Of a stretch of DNA of 64,000 nucleotides, positions 59,750 through 64,000 are shown one piece after another (the stretch's first letter is position 1; the number at the start of each line of letters is the position of its first letter). Position numbers and translations under genes: made by a program. The notes under the pieces are model-generated. The model did not search any database. It was not told the origin of the DNA and saw only the letters and a program-made list of their open reading frames with translations. The stretch comes from Cohnella thailandensis (lineage in GTDB: Bacteria; Bacillota; Bacilli; Paenibacillales; Paenibacillaceae), in assembly GCF_014212135.1 (NCBI RefSeq), contig NZ_JACJVQ010000024.1, forward strand, positions 1-64,000, in the 5' to 3' direction.

Positions 59750-60964
59750 TCAATTGGACGCCGGGCGCCCTGCGGATGCGGCACGCGAAGACTCCCGGGC
59801 GAACAGGCCGCCCGCGAGAAACGTCGCCAGCGAAGCGGCCAGGCAGACGGCCGCGAACAGGCCTATGGCCGAGTAGCCGCCGAGATGGACGAACATAAGG
59901 CCGGCGAGCCAGGCGCCGAGCGTGTTGGCGCCGTTCATGGTGGCGTTCGCGAGACTGGAGATCGTTCCCCGCAGGGAGGCGTTCAGGGAGGTGAGCGCGC
60001 CCATGACGAGCGGGAACACGATGCCGAGCAGCGTGCAGATCGCGAAGTAGACGGCCGTTGCGGCGGACACCGGCGACAGCTGGGGAAGCAGCGCGTACAG
60101 GGCGGCGGCGCCTAGCATGGCGGCGGCGACCGTTCTCGCGGCGCCGAGCTTCCGCGAGGCGGAGCTGCTTATGGCGCTGCCGAGCAGGTTGCCGAGTCCG
60201 AGGAAGATGACCGCCGTGCCGATCTCGCCGACCGTAAGGCCGAAGTCCTCGGCCAGCCACTTGCCGGAGAAGGCGAAGGCGGCTCCGCTTCCGAGATGGA
60301 TCAGCAGGTAGGCGAGGAAGCCGGCCCTTGCCTTGCCGCTGCGCGCGAGAGGGACGTAGCGGCGCAGAATGGCGCCGAGGCCGGTCGAGGCGCCGGCGGA
60401 AGAAGAAGGCGAAGGCATCGGCGGCATGCTCGGCAGGGCGAAGTAGGCGAAGACGGCGAGCAGAAGCGAGGCGCAGCCGATCGTCCAGAACGGCACGGAC
60501 CAGCCGCCGGACGCGAGCCAGCTGCCGATCGGGACGCCGAACGCCTGCGAGGCGGCGAGTCCCGAGAAGGCGAGGCCCATCGTGCGGGCGATGCGCTGCG
60601 GCGGCAGGACGGACGGGATGGACGCCCACACCTGCGGCGCGGTGAACGCGGCGCTGATGCCGGCGAGCAGGCGGAACAGGCACATCGTCCAGAAGTCGGT
60701 CGCCAGGCCGCACAGGAACGTGCAGACGGAGAAAGCGGTCAAGCCGCACAATAAAACGACGCGGCGGTTCCAGCCGTCGGACAGGGGGCCGGCGATCAGC
60801 GCGAAGACGGCCGAGCCGAGCGCGTAGGCGCTCAGCATCCACCCGGCGGAATCGGTCGAGACGCCGAATTCGGCCTGCAGGGTGGGCAAGAGAGGCGAGA
60901 CGAGAAACGTGTCCGTGCCGATCATGAACATGATCAGGAAGAACAGCGCGGGGAATTTGCTCAT
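59750..60964 (-). CDS. MFS transporter, DHA-type efflux
   Basis: A 404-residue membrane protein with about twelve spans. It opens with FFLIMFMIGTDTFLVSPLLP and has the signature LIAGPLSDGWNRRVVLLCGL. These features are usual for drug/proton or sugar-efflux antiporters of the AraJ/YdhP type. The start at 60964 has AAGGAG 10 bases upstream; an in-frame extension to 61147 would cross the divergent promoter region and is rejected. Divergent from the WYL regulator, 121 bp apart, which probably controls it. Confidence 0.87.
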   Translation of the reverse strand: MSKFPALFFLIMFMIGTDTFLVSPLLPTLQAEFGVSTDSAGWMLSAYALGSAVFALIAGPLSDGWNRRVVLLCGLTAFSVCTFLCGLATDFWTMCLFRLLAGISAAFTAPQVWASIPSVLPPQRIARTMGLAFSGLAASQAFGVPIGSWLASGGWSVPFWTIGCASLLLAVFAYFALPSMPPMPSPSSSAGASTGLGAILRRYVPLARSGKARAGFLAYLLIHLGSGAAFAFSGKWLAEDFGLTVGEIGTAVIFLGLGNLLGSAISSSASRKLGAARTVAAAMLGAAALYALLPQLSPVSAATAVYFAICTLLGIVFPLVMGALTSLNASLRGTISSLANATMNGANTLGAWLAGLMFVHLGGYSAIGLFAAVCLAASLATFLAGGLFARESSRAASAGRPASN

Positions 60965-60990
60965 GGGGAGATCGCTCCTTACGAATGGGT

Positions 60991-61010
60991 TAGGTTGCGT
61001 TGCGAACCTA
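60991..61010. promoter_or_regulatory. Inverted repeat in the MFS/regulator divergent promoter
   Basis: Perfect arms TAGGTT (60991-60996) and AACCTA (61005-61010) with an 8-bp centre GCGTTGCG lie in the 121 bp between the two start codons. It is a candidate operator for the WYL regulator or another repressor. Confidence 0.45.
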
Positions 61011-61085
61011 TCGTAACGCATAATGGTGACAGATTCCGTCAACAACTCAGCGATTTTACATATAGAACAAAAGGAGCGATAAGAG

Positions 61086-62066
61086 ATGCCGAAGTCCAAG
61101 CGGCTCATGGAGTTGATGATGACGGTCAACCGCAAGCGGCGGTTCAAGGTTCAGGAGCTGGCGGACGAGTTCGGCGTCTCTAAGCGCACGATCCTAAGAG
61201 ATCTTCAAGAGCTGAGCGAGCTAGGGGTGCCGCTCTATTCGGAGCCGGGTCCCCACGGAGGCTACCAGGTCGTAAGGGAGCGGGTGCTGCCTCCGATCGC
61301 GTTCACCGAAGGCGAGGCGGTGTCGATTTTCTTCGCGGTGGACGCCTTGCGCCATTACGTGTCCCTGCCCTTCGAGAGCGAGTCCTCCTCGGCCCTCGGC
61401 AAGTTCTATCTTCATATGCCGGGGGACGTGAGAGACCGGATCGACGCCATGAAGAACAGGGTCGACATCGTGACGCCGCGAAGGAAGCTCGAAGCTCCTT
61501 ATCTCTCCGTTCTGCTTGACGCGGCTATCCACGGCCGGGTGCTTCGGATCGAGTACGAGTCCGGCGGGGACGGACCGGAGAAGCCGAGCTGCCGGCACAT
61601 TCAGCCGATCGGCATCTACGCGAACAACGGCCTGTGGTATTGCCCGGCCTATTGCTTCCTGCGCCGGGGAGTCCGGGTGTTCCACTGCGACCGGATCAAG
61701 GCGGCGGAGCCCGATGCCACGGGCATTCCGCCGATGGACCTAGAAGGACGCCACCTCGGCAACCGGAAGGAATACGAGCCCGGCTTCCCGACAAGGCGCG
61801 AAGAAGGTGCCGGAGCCTTGGAGCTGAAGGTGCGGCTTACCCCGGAGGGGGTCAGGCGCTGCGAGCTGGAGTCTTGGCTGACCGACTGCCTAAGCCTCCT
61901 GCCGGACGGGGAGGGCCTGCTGGAAGGACGGCTTCCCGCGGGAGAGCTGTCGTTCTATGCCCGTTTCTTCGCAAGTCTCGGAAGGGATGCGACCGTGGAG
62001 GAGCCCGCGGAGCTTCTGAAGGAGATTCGAAGCGAGCTGAAACGGACGATGGAGCATTATTCCTGA
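61086..62066 (+). CDS. YafY-type HTH/WYL-domain regulator
   Basis: A 326-residue transcription factor. The N-terminal winged HTH reads RRFKVQELADEFGVSKRTIL then RDLQELSELG. A WYL domain covers about residues 140-215 (RVLRIEYES, RHIQPIGIYANNGLWYCPAY, RVFHCDRI), followed by a WCX-like C-terminus. AAAGGAGCG precedes ATG 61086. Divergent from an efflux transporter, so it most likely regulates that gene in response to a ligand not known here. Confidence 0.88.
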   Translation: MPKSKRLMELMMTVNRKRRFKVQELADEFGVSKRTILRDLQELSELGVPLYSEPGPHGGYQVVRERVLPPIAFTEGEAVSIFFAVDALRHYVSLPFESESSSALGKFYLHMPGDVRDRIDAMKNRVDIVTPRRKLEAPYLSVLLDAAIHGRVLRIEYESGGDGPEKPSCRHIQPIGIYANNGLWYCPAYCFLRRGVRVFHCDRIKAAEPDATGIPPMDLEGRHLGNRKEYEPGFPTRREEGAGALELKVRLTPEGVRRCELESWLTDCLSLLPDGEGLLEGRLPAGELSFYARFFASLGRDATVEEPAELLKEIRSELKRTMEHYS

Positions 62067-62097
62067 GCGGATCGGGGCGAATTTTGCGCAGGGCAGG

Positions 62098-62126
62098 TTG
62101 TCACAACTAGCGTCGTATGTTATTAT
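62098..62126 (+). promoter_or_regulatory. Sigma-A promoter of secG
   Basis: TTGTCA (62098-62103), a 17-bp spacer and TATTAT (62121-62126), with TG one base before the -10. Confidence 0.7.
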
Positions 62127-62209
62127 GAAAATACTGTTTTTTGTGCTTATCAGACTACTTATCTCCGAACATGCTTCGGTTGCTGTCTTATCTTTAGGAG
62201 GTGGAAGCA

Positions 62210-62446
62210 GTGGAAATTGCTCTGAAGATCGTACTGATCCTATTCTCGATCGGCCTGATCCTGGTCGTCTTGTTGCAACGCGGGAAGAGCGCAGGTCTGT
62301 CGGGTGCCATCTCCGGCGGCGCTGAGCATCTGTTCGGCAAGACCAAAGCTCGCGGGATGGATCTGTTCCTGCAGCGCGCGACGATCGTACTGGCTGTCGG
62401 ATTCTTCGTCCTGTCGCTGGTCGTTGCTTACGTGGTGCAAAATTAA
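62210..62446 (+). CDS. secG: Preprotein translocase subunit SecG
   Basis: A small membrane protein of the Sec channel, 78 residues, with two spans (IVLILFSIGLILVVLLQRG and IVLAVGFFVLSLVVAYVV) joined by the conserved glycine-rich loop SAGLSGAISGGAEHLFGKTK. GTG 62210 is chosen because AGGAGGT at 62197-62203 is 6 bases before it; the in-frame GTG at 62201 overlaps that site. Followed by rnr as in B. subtilis. Confidence 0.95.
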   Translation: MEIALKIVLILFSIGLILVVLLQRGKSAGLSGAISGGAEHLFGKTKARGMDLFLQRATIVLAVGFFVLSLVVAYVVQN

Positions 62447-62465
62447 TTCCATCAATCACCAACCG

Positions 62466-62497
62466 AAAGCGGGAAGCAGGAGCTTCCCGCTTTTTTT
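62466..62497 (+). terminator. Terminator after secG
   Basis: Perfect 12-bp arms AAAGCGGGAAGC and GCTTCCCGCTTT around AGGA, followed by further Ts. Confidence 0.93.
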
Positions 62498-62542
62498 GTA
62501 TAGGTATCGCATGGGCAATGTTGGCAGGAGCGGGTCATCCGG

Positions 62543-62569
62543 TTGCCAAACGGGGAAAGAGTATATACT
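62543..62569 (+). promoter_or_regulatory. Weak candidate promoter of rnr
   Basis: TTGCCA (62543-62548) and TATACT (62564-62569) with a short 15-bp spacer. If used, transcription would start near 62576, which favours the downstream rnr start codons. Confidence 0.3.
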
Positions 62570-62592
62570 AGATGCAAGATGAGGTGATGCGG

Positions 62593-64000
62593 GTGCCATT
62601 GTGTACGGAGCAAGAGCTGCTCGGCTTCATGCGCGAGAGCGCGTACAAGCCGATGACGTACCAAGAGCTCGAGAAGCATTTGGAGATCAGCGACGCGGCG
62701 GAATTCAAGGAATTCCTGAGAATGCTGGCGGAGCTGGAGCAAGACGGGAAAATCATGAGAACCCGGACGGAGCGCTACGGCGTTCCAGAGAGAATGAATC
62801 TGATACGGGGCCGGCTGCAGGCCCATGCGAAGGGCTTCGCGTTCCTCCTGCCGGAGGATACCGACCATCCGGACTTGTATATCCATGCGAACGATCTTAA
62901 GGGCGCGATGAACGGAGATATCGTGCTCGGACGGGTTACGTCCAAGAGCGATGGCGGTTCGCGTCTCGAAGGCGAGATCGTCCGCATCGTGAAGCGTTCC
63001 GTGACGCAGGTCGTCGGCGTGTTCGAGAACCACGAGAGCTACGGCTTCGTCGTTCCGGACGACAAGCGGATCAACAAGGATATCTTCATCCGGCCGGAGA
63101 GCTTCCACGGAGCGGTCACCGGGCAGAAGGTCGTCGCGAACATCGTCAGCTATCCGGAAGGCCGATCGGCCGCCGAAGGGGAAATCATCGAGATCCTCGG
63201 GCATAAGGACGATCCCGGCGTCGACATCCTTAGCATTATTCGCAAGCACGGATTGCCGGAGGCTTTTCCCGACGAGGTCATGAAGGAAGCGGAAGCGGCT
63301 CCGGATTCCATCACGGAAGAGGAGATCGTCGCCCAAGGCCGGCGCGATCTGCGCGGCCGCACGATCGTGACGATCGACGGCCAAGATGCCAAGGATCTGG
63401 ACGATGCGGTGAACGTGGAACGCTTGGACAACGGCAATCTGCTGCTGGGCGTCCACATCGCGGATGTCGGCTACTACGTGCGCGAGAAGTCCAAATTGGA
63501 CGAGGAAGCGTACAATCGCGGGACAAGCGTGTACTTGGTCGACCGCGTGATTCCGATGCTGCCGCACAGGCTGTCGAACGGCATCTGCTCGCTGAACCCG
63601 AAGGTGGACCGGCTGACGCTCTCCTGCGACATGGAGTTCGATCCGGCCACGATGCGGGTCGTTCGCCACGACATCTACACGAGCGTGATCCGCACCGTCG
63701 AGCGCATGACGTATACGAACGTGCGCAAGATCCTGGTCGATCAGGATCCGGAGCTGATGGAGCGCTACGCCCCCCTCGTCGACACGTTCAAGACGATGGA
63801 GGAGCTCGCGATGGCTCTTCGCAGGCGCCGCATGCGGCGCGGGGCGATCGACTTCGACTTCCAGGAGTCGAAGGTTATCGTGGATTCCGAAGGCAAACCG
63901 GTCGATATTATCAAAAGAGAGCGGTCGATCGCGGAGCAGATCATCGAAGAATTCATGCTGGCGGCGAACGAGACGGTGGCGGAGCACTTCCATTGGCTCA
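62593..64000 (+). CDS. rnr: Ribonuclease R (5' part, runs off the window)
   Basis: A 3'-5' exoribonuclease that degrades structured RNA. The 469 codons present match B. subtilis RNase R from the N-terminal HTH (ESAYKPMTYQELEKHLEIS) through the cold-shock-like domains (RMNLIRGRLQAHAKGFAFLL) into the RNB catalytic domain. The metal-binding Asp cluster DGQDAKDLDDAV is at residues 262-273, followed by SVYLVDRVIPMLPHRLSNGI. GTG 62593 is favoured by GAGGTG 6 bases before it; ATG 62587 and ATG 62572 are in-frame alternatives. The frame is open to the window end. Confidence 0.93.
   Translation, partial: MPLCTEQELLGFMRESAYKPMTYQELEKHLEISDAAEFKEFLRMLAELEQDGKIMRTRTERYGVPERMNLIRGRLQAHAKGFAFLLPEDTDHPDLYIHANDLKGAMNGDIVLGRVTSKSDGGSRLEGEIVRIVKRSVTQVVGVFENHESYGFVVPDDKRINKDIFIRPESFHGAVTGQKVVANIVSYPEGRSAAEGEIIEILGHKDDPGVDILSIIRKHGLPEAFPDEVMKEAEAAPDSITEEEIVAQGRRDLRGRTIVTIDGQDAKDLDDAVNVERLDNGNLLLGVHIADVGYYVREKSKLDEEAYNRGTSVYLVDRVIPMLPHRLSNGICSLNPKVDRLTLSCDMEFDPATMRVVRHDIYTSVIRTVERMTYTNVRKILVDQDPELMERYAPLVDTFKTMEELAMALRRRRMRRGAIDFDFQESKVIVDSEGKPVDIIKRERSIAEQIIEEFMLAANETVAEHFHWL

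Noticed and set aside
59669..60115. Plus-strand frames opposite the second MFS gene
   Set aside because: They are Arg/Gly/Ala-rich shadows in GC-rich DNA, without ribosome sites, opposite a gene with twelve predicted spans.

Overview
The window is a chromosomal segment of a GC-rich, spore-forming member of the Firmicutes, most likely Paenibacillaceae (Paenibacillus, Cohnella or relatives). Three things point there: gene order follows the Bacillus subtilis yvo/yvc, cggR-gapA-eno and secG-rnr regions; strong AGGAGG-type ribosome binding sites are common; and the regulators are typical Bacillales ones (HprK, Crh/HPr, CggR, CtsR, WhiA, Sda).

Layout. 1-928: 3' end of a 23S rRNA gene, then six tRNA genes and a terminator, with no 5S gene between. 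1004-4394: a TagO/WecA-type glycosyl-phosphate transferase, a PucR/CdaR-type regulator and a MsmX/UgpC sugar-ABC ATPase. 4473-14821: hprK-lgt-ppaX-acetyltransferase, then hisZGDBHAF(IE); HisA is of the eukaryotic type. 15006-24455: prs, a TPR protein, trxB, glucokinase, rapZ-yvcK-whiA, an HPr/Crh protein and a SIMPL-domain secreted protein. 24533-27564, mostly minus strand: an MFS transporter, an Sda-like sporulation checkpoint protein, clpP under a CtsR box, and tRNA-Arg(CCG). 27671-34978: the glycolytic operon cggR-gapA-pgk-tpiA-gpmI-eno with a CggR operator.

35-61 kb is an accessory stretch between eno and secG. It holds a 51-bp tandem repeat array, a DinB-like protein, and a sugar-utilisation locus at 35934-56206. 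That locus has a YesM/YesN-type two-component system, a lipoprotein-anchored ABC importer with two permeases and no ATPase of its own, and five apparently cytoplasmic glycosidases: GH3, GH38, GH125, a large clan GH-A enzyme and a second GH38. It looks built to import and dismantle alpha-mannose-containing oligosaccharides such as N-glycan or yeast-mannan fragments. The MsmX/UgpC ATPase at 3229-4350 is the obvious candidate to energise it. After it come an AT-rich lipoprotein gene with a possible coupled leader peptide, a secreted SLH-like protein, a sugar isomerase/epimerase, and a divergent MFS/WYL-regulator pair. The core resumes at 62098 with secG and the 5' part of rnr.

How it fits together. 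Much of the core concerns carbon control: HprK phosphorylates HPr/Crh, which with CcpA represses genes carrying cre sites. CggR senses glycolytic flux, GlcK feeds glycolysis, and YvcK and RapZ connect carbon metabolism with the cell wall. Three intergenic arrays (34981-35315, 43039-43222, 59503-59680) have unrelated sequences but a common period of about 50-51 bp built around short palindromes.

Most calls rest on motifs and synteny read by eye; no database search was run.
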